Assembly (NCBI GenBank): GCA_020346805.1
Contig: CP070790.1
Location: 3,405,275 to 3,410,363, forward strand
Length of the DNA: 5,089 nt
Direction: 5' to 3'
DNA from: Planctomycetota bacterium
GTDB taxonomy: Bacteria > Planctomycetota > Phycisphaerae > UBA1845 > PWPN01
The notes below the pieces were generated by a model that worked only from the letters and a program-made list of their open reading frames with translations, made no database searches and was not told where the DNA came from. Positions within the stretch are counted from its first letter, which is position 1, and every line of letters begins with the position of its first letter. Position numbers and translations under genes: made by a program. This document shows, piece after piece, positions 1-5,089 of the stretch.

Positions 1-596
1 AGCTGAGTATCGAAGTCATAAAAGATTTCCTCAAATCGAGCCACCACCAGCATCATGAATCCCGAAACAATCGTAAGGGCCAGAATCCCAATAATCAGCG
101 GATAGGTCATCACCTCCCAGAGGATCCGACGCGTTTTACCGACCATCCGAAGATGATGGTTAAGGTTCAAGAGGGTGGCCGCCAATTGCCCTGAATCGAT
201 ACCGGCCCGGATTACCCGGCTATACAAGATCGGCAGGCCTCTCTCTCGGGCGGCAATGGCCTGATCGATCGATACCCCGCTGCGAAGGTCGGTCACTAAT
301 CCTTCTAACCATCGGCGCAGCCTCGGTGAGGTGATGTCCCGGGCCAGTTGGGCAAGACCCTCGTCAAGGGCGATACCGGCATCGGCCAGCGAGGCCATCT
401 GTTCGTTAAAGAAGATAAGATCGTCTTCGGTCAAACCGGCTGCCCGTTCAGGCGGTGCCGCTGCTTGCTGAAGCTCGCGGACCTCGACCTGCATCTCTGC
501 CAGTTCTTCCTCCGCCCGTTGTCTATCCGACGCTTCGACCCGGCCGGCAATGGCCGTACCGCCCGGCGTCAGGCCTTCGTATTCAAACCAGGGCAT
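1..596 (-). CDS. gspF: Type II secretion / type IV pilus inner-membrane platform protein GspF (PilC family), 3' end missing
   Basis: Polytopic inner-membrane protein that forms the platform on which the assembly ATPase acts during pseudopilus or pilus extension. The first 198 residues are present, about half of a typical 400-residue GspF, because the gene runs off the left edge. Residues 1-45 match the short N-terminal region (MPWFEYEGLTPGG, then GRVEAS). Residues 58-160 form the first helical GspF domain, with the FNEQMASLADAGIALDEGL stretch (63-81) and the ILYSRVIRAGIDSGQL stretch (123-138), where families usually read AGExSG. The first membrane segment is about residues 164-187 and is followed by RFEEIFYDFD, a GspF hallmark. 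The start is ATG at 596-594, with AAGGAGT seven bases upstream. It lies 59 nt after gspE on the same strand, so the two are probably co-transcribed. The sequence does not decide between a secretion and a pilus role. Confidence 0.93.
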   Translation of the reverse strand, partial: MPWFEYEGLTPGGTAIAGRVEASDRQRAEEELAEMQVEVRELQQAAAPPERAAGLTEDDLIFFNEQMASLADAGIALDEGLAQLARDITSPRLRRWLEGLVTDLRSGVSIDQAIAARERGLPILYSRVIRAGIDSGQLAATLLNLNHHLRMVGKTRRILWEVMTYPLIIGILALTIVSGFMMLVVARFEEIFYDFDTQ

Positions 597-603
597 AAAT
601 CAA

Positions 604-610
604 ACTCCTT
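604..610 (-). promoter_or_regulatory. Ribosome binding site of gspF
   Basis: AAGGAGT on the minus strand, seven bases before the ATG at 596. It is a strong Shine-Dalgarno match and fixes the gspF start. Confidence 0.85.
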
Positions 611-655
611 TTGTCTGCCTATTCGATCACCATAAATCACTTCCCATTGACAAAA

Positions 656-1780
656 TTACGCCGCCCCAAGCACACGCATTACTTCATCTATGGTTGTTCG
701 CCCTTGCTCAATCAAACGTTTTGCATCGGTCGCCAAATCCGAACCCCGCTCGTTAAGCATCCGACGCAGCTCGCCAACCGGCCTCCGTGCAAGCACCGCC
801 TGCCGTAAGGTCTCATCCATCACTGCAATCTGACCACAAGCGGTTCGACCTAAATAACCGATGCCTGAGCAATCTTCGCACTCCCCTTTGCCACCACATG
901 ACTTACAAACAGTCCGCAACAAACGCTGGGAACACACCACACTGATGGCGCCGGCCAACTGATATGGTGCAATCCCCATTTCCAGCAGCCTTACAATGGC
1001 TTCTGCCGGATCACCGCTGTGCAGTGTGCTCATTACCAGGTGCCCGGTGAGCGAAGCCTCAACTACAATGTGTGCGGTTTCAGCGTCTCGTATCTCGCCG
1101 ACCAACAACACTTGCACATCCTGCCGCAGCAGCGATCGCATGGCCCGGATGTAATTCAATTCACCATACGGCGAGACCTGGATCTGGGTCATACCTTCAA
1201 TCCGCTGCTCCACAGGATCTTCCAGACTGACCACGCTACGACCGGGGATTTTTGCCAGGATGTATCTGGCCAGTGCATACAATGTGGTGCTTTTGCCGCT
1301 ACCCGCCGGTCCGGTGACCAGGAGCAAACCATGCGGCTTCTCCACTGCCCGTCGAAGATCGGTGACCAGATCCACCGGCAAACCCAGACCATCCAATTCA
1401 TTTACCGTCCCTACCGAGTAAAGCAGACGCACCACCGCACGCTCCCCCCATATGGTCGGGAAGGTGGCCACCCGTATATCCAGCGACCGCCCATCCTTTT
1501 CCCATTGTGAGTCAGCGGGAAATGAGCCTTCCTGAGGAACATCGGTACGATAGGTGAGCAGCCCACTTAATACTTTCAGACGTGCAACCATATTTTCCGC
1601 CAATGCTGCCGGCAGGCTATCCACATCGTTCAATACCCCATCAAGCCGATAGCGAACTTTCATCTCATGGTTACCGGGTTCAAAGTGCACATCGCTGGCC
1701 CGGCGGGAAATCGCCTTACCCAACAGCTCATTAACCAGATTGACCACCCCATCGGCGGGTAAATTATTCGGAGTGGGCAT
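656..1780 (-). CDS. gspE: GspE/PilB-type secretion assembly ATPase lacking the N1E domain
   Basis: Hexameric cytoplasmic ATPase that powers pseudopilus or type IV pilus assembly, acting on the GspF platform encoded next. The protein has 374 residues. Residues 11-125 form the N2E domain (RRASDVHFEP at 27-36, RYRLDGVL at 43-50). The RecA-like core carries Walker A GPAGSGKST (157-165), the Asp box VVSLEDPVE (183-191), Walker B VLLVGEIRD (224-232) and the His box STLHSGDP (251-258). A compact zinc site is formed by C292, C295, C301 and C304 (Cx2C-x5-Cx2C), followed by GIGYLGR. Typical GspE/PilB proteins have about 500-570 residues; here the N1E/MshEN region is absent and the N2E begins almost at once. 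The ATG at 1780 is preferred over the GTG at 1783 because GGAG (1789-1792) sits eight bases from the ATG. All catalytic motifs are intact, so this is not a decayed copy. A retraction ATPase (PilT) is unlikely because of the tetracysteine motif. Confidence 0.95.
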   Translation of the reverse strand: MPTPNNLPADGVVNLVNELLGKAISRRASDVHFEPGNHEMKVRYRLDGVLNDVDSLPAALAENMVARLKVLSGLLTYRTDVPQEGSFPADSQWEKDGRSLDIRVATFPTIWGERAVVRLLYSVGTVNELDGLGLPVDLVTDLRRAVEKPHGLLLVTGPAGSGKSTTLYALARYILAKIPGRSVVSLEDPVEQRIEGMTQIQVSPYGELNYIRAMRSLLRQDVQVLLVGEIRDAETAHIVVEASLTGHLVMSTLHSGDPAEAIVRLLEMGIAPYQLAGAISVVCSQRLLRTVCKSCGGKGECEDCSGIGYLGRTACGQIAVMDETLRQAVLARRPVGELRRMLNERGSDLATDAKRLIEQGRTTIDEVMRVLGAA

Positions 1781-1788
1781 CACAGCAT

Positions 1789-1792
1789 CTCC
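1789..1792 (-). promoter_or_regulatory. Ribosome binding site of gspE, decides ATG over GTG start
   Basis: GGAG on the minus strand, eight bases before the ATG at 1780 and only five before the adjacent in-frame GTG at 1783. The spacing favours the ATG; the difference is one residue. Confidence 0.6.
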
Positions 1793-1884
1793 AAACCCGG
1801 ACCAAACCGGCCCGGCCCAGAACTCAGGCTATAAAGATAGATGCTCAAAAAGGGGTGTTATTAGGGTATAAGTGTAATAATATT

Positions 1885-1913
1885 CCAATTTCATCAAGAA
1901 AATGATAAATTGG
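1885..1913. repeat. Imperfect palindrome in the divergent spacer between gspE and the sigma factor gene
   Basis: CCAATTT (1885-1891) pairs with AAATTGG (1907-1913), and inside it ATCA (1893-1896) pairs with TGAT (1903-1906). A single unpaired C (1892) lies on the left arm and AGAAAA forms the loop. The spacer is AT-rich and separates two divergent units, so an operator or a leader hairpin are both possible. No T-run follows on either strand, so it is not a rho-independent terminator. No protein can be assigned to it. Confidence 0.45.
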
Positions 1914-1955
1914 ATATATACATTCATACTCCTGGCGCATCATAATATAGTGATG

Positions 1956-1961
1956 AAGGAG
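1956..1961 (+). promoter_or_regulatory. Ribosome binding site of the sigma factor gene
   Basis: AAGGAG eight bases before the ATG at 1970. This supports that ATG over the in-frame TTG three bases upstream. Confidence 0.8.
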
Positions 1962-1969
1962 TGTAGTTG

Positions 1970-2569
1970 ATGGCCCGAGCACATTCCATCGCCCTGCCGC
2001 CCGAACTGAATTACTTACTGTCGGAACTTACCTCCGCAGAGGTGGCGGACAATCAGAAGTGGATCCTCAATCTGATGCTCAAACAGGGGCCCATAGTCTT
2101 AAGTGCTCTTTGGCGGATGCTGGGGTCGGAACAGGATGTTATGGATGCATATCAGACAGCCGTTTGCCGACTGACCGAACGAGGTAAAAACTCAATCGGA
2201 TCAAATCGAGGCGGCTATTTCTACAAAACGGCGATAAACGCAGGGATCGAAATCATTCGGAGAAGAAAACAACGGCGGGAACAGTGGCCGGCGGTGGTCG
2301 AGGCCCAAAGAAATCGCGATACCAAACGGGCAGAATTACAAACCGGCGAAAAGGTATTCGACCAAAAAGAGATCATGGAGCAGACCAGAGAGGCCATCGC
2401 CCATCTCCCGCCGCACTTGAGAAACGTAATCATTCTCCGCGACCTTACCGAGCTGCCTTACCTACAGGTAGCCAGGATTATGGGTATTACTGTTGGGACA
2501 GCCCGCTTATATCGCCGACAGGCCATTATTCGATTGGCCGATTTGATCGCACGGGAGGTGAATCGATGA
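1970..2569 (+). CDS. ECF-like RNA polymerase sigma-70 family factor
   Basis: Predicted alternative sigma factor of 199 residues that would direct RNA polymerase to a dedicated promoter set. Region 2 spans about residues 38-102, with the helix around GSEQDVMDAYQTAVCRL (52-68) taking the place of the familiar DAEDVVQETF core-binding stretch, followed by GGYFYKTAIN and a basic RRRKQRR end (97-103). A variable linker covers 104-137. Region 4 spans about 138-193: EAIAHLPPHLRNVIILRDL (141-159) and a helix-turn-helix LPYLQVARIMGITVGTARLY (162-181), close to the usual YxEIAxxLGISVGTVKSR pattern. The N-terminal lead of about 38 residues before region 2 is longer than in many ECF factors. The start is ATG with AAGGAG eight bases upstream. 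Its stop overlaps the next start (ATGA), the classic arrangement for a sigma factor and its anti-sigma partner. The match is divergent, so the ECF subgroup cannot be named. Confidence 0.9.
   Translation: MARAHSIALPPELNYLLSELTSAEVADNQKWILNLMLKQGPIVLSALWRMLGSEQDVMDAYQTAVCRLTERGKNSIGSNRGGYFYKTAINAGIEIIRRRKQRREQWPAVVEAQRNRDTKRAELQTGEKVFDQKEIMEQTREAIAHLPPHLRNVIILRDLTELPYLQVARIMGITVGTARLYRRQAIIRLADLIAREVNR
2553..2558 (+). promoter_or_regulatory. Ribosome binding site of the anti-sigma candidate
   Basis: GGGAGG inside the 3' end of the sigma factor gene, seven bases before the ATG at 2566. It chooses this start over the long open frame that continues upstream to 2284. Confidence 0.75.
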
Positions 2570-3102
2570 GTCGGGCTGATGACTTGAGAATAAAAAGCAT
2601 GAACCAACCGGCCGACACTACCGGCATGCCGTCGGCTTGCCAACGACGCGACTTAACCGACTGGAGCTTACGCGGCGGGAAGCTGCCTGCCCTACTGGCT
2701 TGGCATATTGATGAATGTCCCGGCTGTGCCCGACAGGTGCGCCGGGTCAACCAGACTCACGCCTCGCTGGCCCTGTTGCGGACCCAGCCCACCCCGAGGC
2801 AATTCTGGACCAAATCAAACAACCGCGCCTTGCGAATGCTGCGGCGAATCGCCCGGGCATCGGCCAAGGCAAATCATTTGCTGCGAATCGGCCCCAACCT
2901 CAGCCGCTGGCAGCGGGCACGAATTCATATCGCTCGCGCCTCACTGGGAGCGGCCGCCGCCTTCCTGATCATGTTCATGCGGGCTGGAGTGTTCACCGGA
3001 CTCGAGAAAACGCAGGACTACGGCGAAGCCCTGGCCAGCCTCCATTGGGAGCGACACATCGATCCCGACGGTGAATGGTTCGGCCCCAGAGATTGGGCAT
3101 AA
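2566..3102 (+). CDS. Putative zinc-binding membrane anti-sigma factor
   Basis: A 178-residue protein, most likely the regulator that holds the preceding sigma factor inactive. The N-terminal part has H47, C51 and C54 in an Hx3Cx2C arrangement (WHIDECPGCARQV), the signature of zinc anti-sigma (ZAS/zf-HC2) domains; C25 could be the fourth ligand. Residues 76-126 contain 13 Arg/Lys and no Asp/Glu, fitting a cytoplasmic juxtamembrane segment. Residues 127-143 (LGAAAAFLIMFM, then RAGVF) form a short and marginal membrane span interrupted by R139. The last 35 residues are acidic and would be periplasmic, too short for a typical sensor domain. The start overlaps the sigma factor stop by ATGA, implying translational coupling. 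Evidence for the anti-sigma role is the zinc motif, the topology and the coupling; no closer family was recognised. It could instead be a small membrane protein with a structural zinc site. Confidence 0.75.
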   Translation: MSRADDLRIKSMNQPADTTGMPSACQRRDLTDWSLRGGKLPALLAWHIDECPGCARQVRRVNQTHASLALLRTQPTPRQFWTKSNNRALRMLRRIARASAKANHLLRIGPNLSRWQRARIHIARASLGAAAAFLIMFMRAGVFTGLEKTQDYGEALASLHWERHIDPDGEWFGPRDWA

Positions 3103-3149
3103 AATCCAAAGATAGGTCACCAAAAAACAATCAAAATATTGAATACGCC

Positions 3150-3185
3150 ATACTCGGCCCGACAAGATATACGTCGTAATAGTAT
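3150..3185 (+). repeat. Weak nested inverted repeat upstream of the small conserved gene
   Basis: ATACT (3150-3154) can pair with AGTAT (3181-3185), and inside it CGAC (3160-3163) with GTCG (3173-3176). The arms are short and separated by unpaired stretches, so this may be chance. It does not look like a terminator, because no T-run follows. Confidence 0.2.
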
Positions 3186-3189
3186 TCTA

Positions 3190-3195
3190 TATAAT
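3190..3195 (+). promoter_or_regulatory. Possible -10 box for the small conserved gene
   Basis: A perfect TATAAT lies 49 nt before the ATG at 3245, in the only spacer between the anti-sigma gene and the next gene. No good -35 hexamer is found 16-18 bases upstream (the best at that distance is GATATA at 3166-3171), and there is no extended TGn. In an AT-rich spacer the match could be accidental. Confidence 0.3.
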
Positions 3196-3206
3196 AAACC
3201 TGCTTT

Positions 3207-3233
3207 GCAGAGTAATGCCGTGCAATCAATATC
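3207..3233 (+). repeat. Imperfect direct repeat, copy 1 (before the small gene)
   Basis: This 27-nt stretch matches 3592-3618 at 21 of 27 positions, including an exact 11-mer CAATCAATATC (3223-3233). It lies just before the start of the 111-residue gene. TTGCA (3205-3209) and TGCAA (3221-3225) form a short inverted repeat overlapping this copy. Confidence 0.55.
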
Positions 3234-3244
3234 AGGCAAGCGAG

Positions 3245-3580
3245 ATGAAATCAAGGATCATGTATATCGAACTCAAGACTCATCCCGGGGGTCATGACGA
3301 TCGTGGTCCGGCCCGAATCGGCCGAGTCACTTTTTCCGCGACGGGTAAGACGATTTACTACCAAGGCAAGAAATTCCAGAGTCTCAAGGGGGCAGGGTTC
3401 TGCGGCAACTACTCCGATGTCGACACGGGAGACGAATACTGGATTTCCGGTTGCAAGAAAAACGGACAAGATCGTCACTGGGCCGGTGGTGGTCCGGTTG
3501 AGATAGACAACGACGTCAGAGAGGAATACTGGACGGAGATCAGGAACCAACCTGACCGAAAGAATAAACAATTTGCCTAA
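3245..3580 (+). CDS. Small conserved protein of unknown function (RIMYIE / EEYWISGCKK type)
   Basis: A 111-residue soluble protein with no signal peptide or membrane segment. From memory it resembles a widespread bacterial family that begins MxxRIMYIE, continues with ARIGRVTFSxTGKTIYYQGxxFQSLKG, and carries GEEYWISGCKKxGxDR and VDVREEYWxxIR-like blocks. Here these are RIMYIEL (4-10), ARIGRVTF (23-30), KTIYYQGKKFQSLKG (35-49), DEYWISGCKKNGQDR (63-77) and DVREEYWTEIR (90-100). Some members carry an automatic name of 1-deoxy-D-xylulose-5-phosphate synthase, which this protein is far too short to be. The start at 3245 is chosen because the block begins there, with a weak AGG eight bases upstream; ATG at 3215 and 3260 are alternatives. 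C53 and C70 are its only cysteines. It is flanked by a 27-nt direct repeat. Its function is unknown. Confidence 0.85.
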   Translation: MKSRIMYIELKTHPGGHDDRGPARIGRVTFSATGKTIYYQGKKFQSLKGAGFCGNYSDVDTGDEYWISGCKKNGQDRHWAGGGPVEIDNDVREEYWTEIRNQPDRKNKQFA

Positions 3581-3591
3581 AAGCAATATAC

Positions 3592-3618
3592 GCAGGGCAA
3601 TGTTGCCCAATCAATATC
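3592..3618 (+). repeat. Imperfect direct repeat, copy 2 (between the small gene and the oxidoreductase gene)
   Basis: This second copy of the 3207-3233 repeat is offset by 385 nt. The exact 11-mer CAATCAATATC occupies 3608-3618. This copy also contains the palindrome GGGCAA-TG-TTGCCC (3595-3608), whose pairing is not preserved in copy 1, so a conserved RNA hairpin is not supported. Confidence 0.55.
3595..3608. repeat. GGGCAA/TTGCCC palindrome
   Basis: Two perfect six-base arms are separated by TG, 15 nt after the stop of the small gene and 39 nt before the oxidoreductase start. With no T-run after it on the plus strand it is a poor rho-independent terminator. A protein-binding site or a small mRNA hairpin is possible. 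Confidence 0.4.
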
Positions 3619-3647
3619 GCCTAATAAAAAAACAAAGAGAGCAACTT

Positions 3648-5089
3648 ATGAGAAAATATTTATTCCCAATAGTGTGCCTGATAATTTTCGGCCTGCATAC
3701 AGTCACGGCAGAAACGACTATGCTGGTGGAAGCCGAAAGTTTCAAGAATGTCGGAGGGTGGGTAATCGATCAGCAGTTCATGGATGAGATGGGATCCCCC
3801 TTCCTGCTGGCCCATGGACTGGGAAATCCGGTGGCAGACGCGACCACTACCGTTACCTTGCCGGAAACAGGTGATTACCAGGTTTGGGTAAGAACTCGCG
3901 ACTGGGTGGCACCTTGGAAGAGCGCCCATACTCCACCCTCCAAAAGGGCTGAAGGCGCTCCGGGAAAATTCCAGGTGCTCATTAATGGTCAGCCCTTGGG
4001 TATAACGTTCGGCACCGAGGGGGCGGAATGGCATTGGCAGGCCGGCGGCACAGTGCAAGTTAACCAGAAGCAGATTGCCCTGGCCCTGCACGACCTTACC
4101 GGTTTTGAGGGCCGATGCGATGCCATCCTCTTCAGCAAGGACGCGAAACTGATACCACCGAATAAGGGTAAGGAAATGGCATCTTTTCGCCGGCGGCTGC
4201 TTGGCTATCCGGAAAAGGCGCCCGATGCCGGAGCTTACGACCTGGTGGTAGTCGGCGGCGGTATCGCCGGTACGTGTGCTGCCGTCTCCGCCGCCCGCAG
4301 CGGGCTGACGGTGGCGTTCATTCAGGATCGACCCGTACTGGGCGGCAACAACAGTTCGGAGATCCGTGTCTGGTTAAATGGTAGAACAAACGGCCCAAGG
4401 TATCCGCGAATCGGTGATGTGGTATTGGAACTGGAACAGGAGCGGAGGGCCCATCACGGCCCTGAAAACACAGCGGATCTGTACGAAGACGAAAAGAAGA
4501 TCGCTTTAGTCAAGGCCGAAAGGAATATATCTCTGTTTCTCAACCACCGGGCCAATGAAGTGGAAGTTGAGGCCGGTCAAATAAAGGCGGTCATTGCCCA
4601 GAACGTCGTCACCGGCGAGCGGTTTCGTTTTTCGGGGCGCTGGTTTGCCGACTGCACGGGCGACGGCTGTATCGGCTTTCTGGCCGGTGCAGATTTTGAC
4701 ATTACCCGTGAAGGCCATATGGGAAGATGCAATCTATGGAATGCGATTGATACGGGAAAGCCCTGCTCATTCCCCCGCTGCCGATGGGCTCTGGATTTAA
4801 GTAACAAGCTATTCCCCGGCCGGGATCCCAAAGATAAATCGAACTCTCCGGAACGACTGCGGAAGTTGGGAGTATGGTACTGGGAAAGCGGATTCGATCG
4901 TGATCCCATAACCGAACGTGAGTATATTCGCGACTGGAACTTCCGGGCCATGTATGGTGCGTGGGATTGCCTCAAGAACGTTGACAAACAATATCCAAAC
5001 TACAAGTTGAATTGGGCGGCATACATTTCCGGCGCCCGAGAATCCCGTCGTTTACTGGGAGATGTTATCCTGACTAAAGAAGACCTGGT
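3648..5089 (+). CDS. Exported FAD-dependent oxidoreductase with N-terminal carbohydrate-binding-like domain, 3' end missing
   Basis: Predicted exported flavoprotein; 480 residues are present before the window ends. Residues 1-21 form a Sec signal peptide (MRKYLFPIVC start, hydrophobic core, TVTA before the cut), without a twin-arginine motif. Residues 22-165 look like a beta-sandwich module (LVEAESF at 26-32, GDYQVWVRTRDW at 75-86, KFQVLINGQ at 107-115), as in carbohydrate-binding or golvesin-like domains. The FAD Rossmann fold follows: YDLVVVGGGIAG (197-208, GxGxxG at 203-208), then RPVLGGNNSSEIRV (228-241), ADCTGDG (334-340) with AGADF (346-350), and SGARESRRLLGD (461-472), all hallmarks of the PF12831 FAD-oxidoreductase family. 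The residue after beta-2 is Gln226 rather than the Glu that usually contacts FAD ribose, a change I recall as common in this family. The start is ATG with a weak AGAGAG six bases upstream. Substrate is unknown; a sugar or polysaccharide-derived compound is a guess from the N-terminal module. Confidence 0.93.
   Translation, partial: MRKYLFPIVCLIIFGLHTVTAETTMLVEAESFKNVGGWVIDQQFMDEMGSPFLLAHGLGNPVADATTTVTLPETGDYQVWVRTRDWVAPWKSAHTPPSKRAEGAPGKFQVLINGQPLGITFGTEGAEWHWQAGGTVQVNQKQIALALHDLTGFEGRCDAILFSKDAKLIPPNKGKEMASFRRRLLGYPEKAPDAGAYDLVVVGGGIAGTCAAVSAARSGLTVAFIQDRPVLGGNNSSEIRVWLNGRTNGPRYPRIGDVVLELEQERRAHHGPENTADLYEDEKKIALVKAERNISLFLNHRANEVEVEAGQIKAVIAQNVVTGERFRFSGRWFADCTGDGCIGFLAGADFDITREGHMGRCNLWNAIDTGKPCSFPRCRWALDLSNKLFPGRDPKDKSNSPERLRKLGVWYWESGFDRDPITEREYIRDWNFRAMYGAWDCLKNVDKQYPNYKLNWAAYISGARESRRLLGDVILTKEDL

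Noticed and set aside
1019..1510. 163-residue open frame on the plus strand inside gspE
   Set aside because: It is antisense to the catalytic core of gspE, whose frame carries all ATPase motifs; the plus-strand product shows no recognisable domain.
1784..1858. Short minus-strand frame ending in TGATG at the gspE start, including a minimal ATG-CTG-TGA, as a leader peptide
   Set aside because: It has only a TTG start without a ribosome binding site, and the minimal ORF has no spacing from GGAG. It is more likely chance.
2284..2565. Upstream extension of the anti-sigma frame, overlapping the sigma factor gene
   Set aside because: It is out of frame with the clear sigma-70 protein, and GGGAGG seven bases before the ATG at 2566 marks the real start.
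2715..3074. Plus-strand 119-residue frame inside the anti-sigma gene
   Set aside because: Proline/arginine-rich shadow frame without motifs; the overlapping frame has the zinc motif, the membrane span and coupling to the sigma gene.
3595..3608. Rho-independent terminator after the small gene
   Set aside because: The palindrome is strong but has only a two-base centre and no T-run on either strand.
3251..3610. 119-residue minus-strand frame opposite the small conserved gene
   Set aside because: The plus strand encodes blocks I recognise as conserved; the hydrophobic minus-strand product looks like a mirror of them.
3573..3624. Integron attC-like site, because GCCTAA occurs twice (3574-3579 region and 3619-3624) around a palindrome
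   Set aside because: No paired GTTRRRY/RYYYAAC core sites or second inner pair can be seen, and there is no integrase in the window.
3660..4091. Minus-strand frames opposite the oxidoreductase gene (also 4577-4987)
   Set aside because: They are antisense to a continuous open frame with a signal peptide and FAD-family motifs throughout.

Overview
The window looks like a chromosomal segment from a Planctomycetota-type (PVC group) Gram-negative bacterium, probably an uncultured or marine/sediment lineage. This is inferred from gene content, not from a marker gene. The clues are an exported FAD-dependent oxidoreductase with an N-terminal carbohydrate-binding-like domain, a small conserved protein of the RIMYIE / EEYWISGCKK type, a divergent ECF sigma factor with a membrane-associated partner, and a GspE without its usual N-terminal domain. 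Genes are moderately GC-rich and the spacers are visibly AT-rich.

Layout. Minus strand, 1-1780: two genes of a type II secretion / type IV pilus-like machine. gspE (assembly ATPase, 1780 to 656) is followed after 59 nt by gspF (inner-membrane platform protein, starting at 596 and running off the left edge). The 189-nt divergent spacer 1781-1969 is AT-rich and holds an imperfect palindrome (1885-1913) but no clear sigma-70 promoter. Plus strand, 1970-3102: an ECF-like sigma-70 family factor and, overlapping it by ATGA, a small protein with an Hx3Cx2C zinc-binding motif and one marginal membrane segment, most likely its anti-sigma factor. Plus strand, 3245-3580: a small conserved protein of unknown function. 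Plus strand, 3648 to the right edge: an exported FAD-dependent oxidoreductase (PF12831-like) with an N-terminal beta-sandwich domain, cut by the window end.

How they may work together. GspE and GspF would power and anchor a pseudopilus or pilus. The sigma/anti-sigma pair is a self-contained transmembrane switch whose targets cannot be read from this window. The two right-hand genes need not be related to the left half. A 27-nt imperfect direct repeat lies before the small gene (3207-3233) and again between it and the oxidoreductase gene (3592-3618), which hints at a shared leader element or a local duplication. No tRNA, rRNA, CRISPR array, insertion sequence or convincing rho-independent terminator was seen. 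No clearly new multi-gene system is evident. The most unusual items are the bracketing repeat, the unknown small protein, and the exported flavoprotein fusion.
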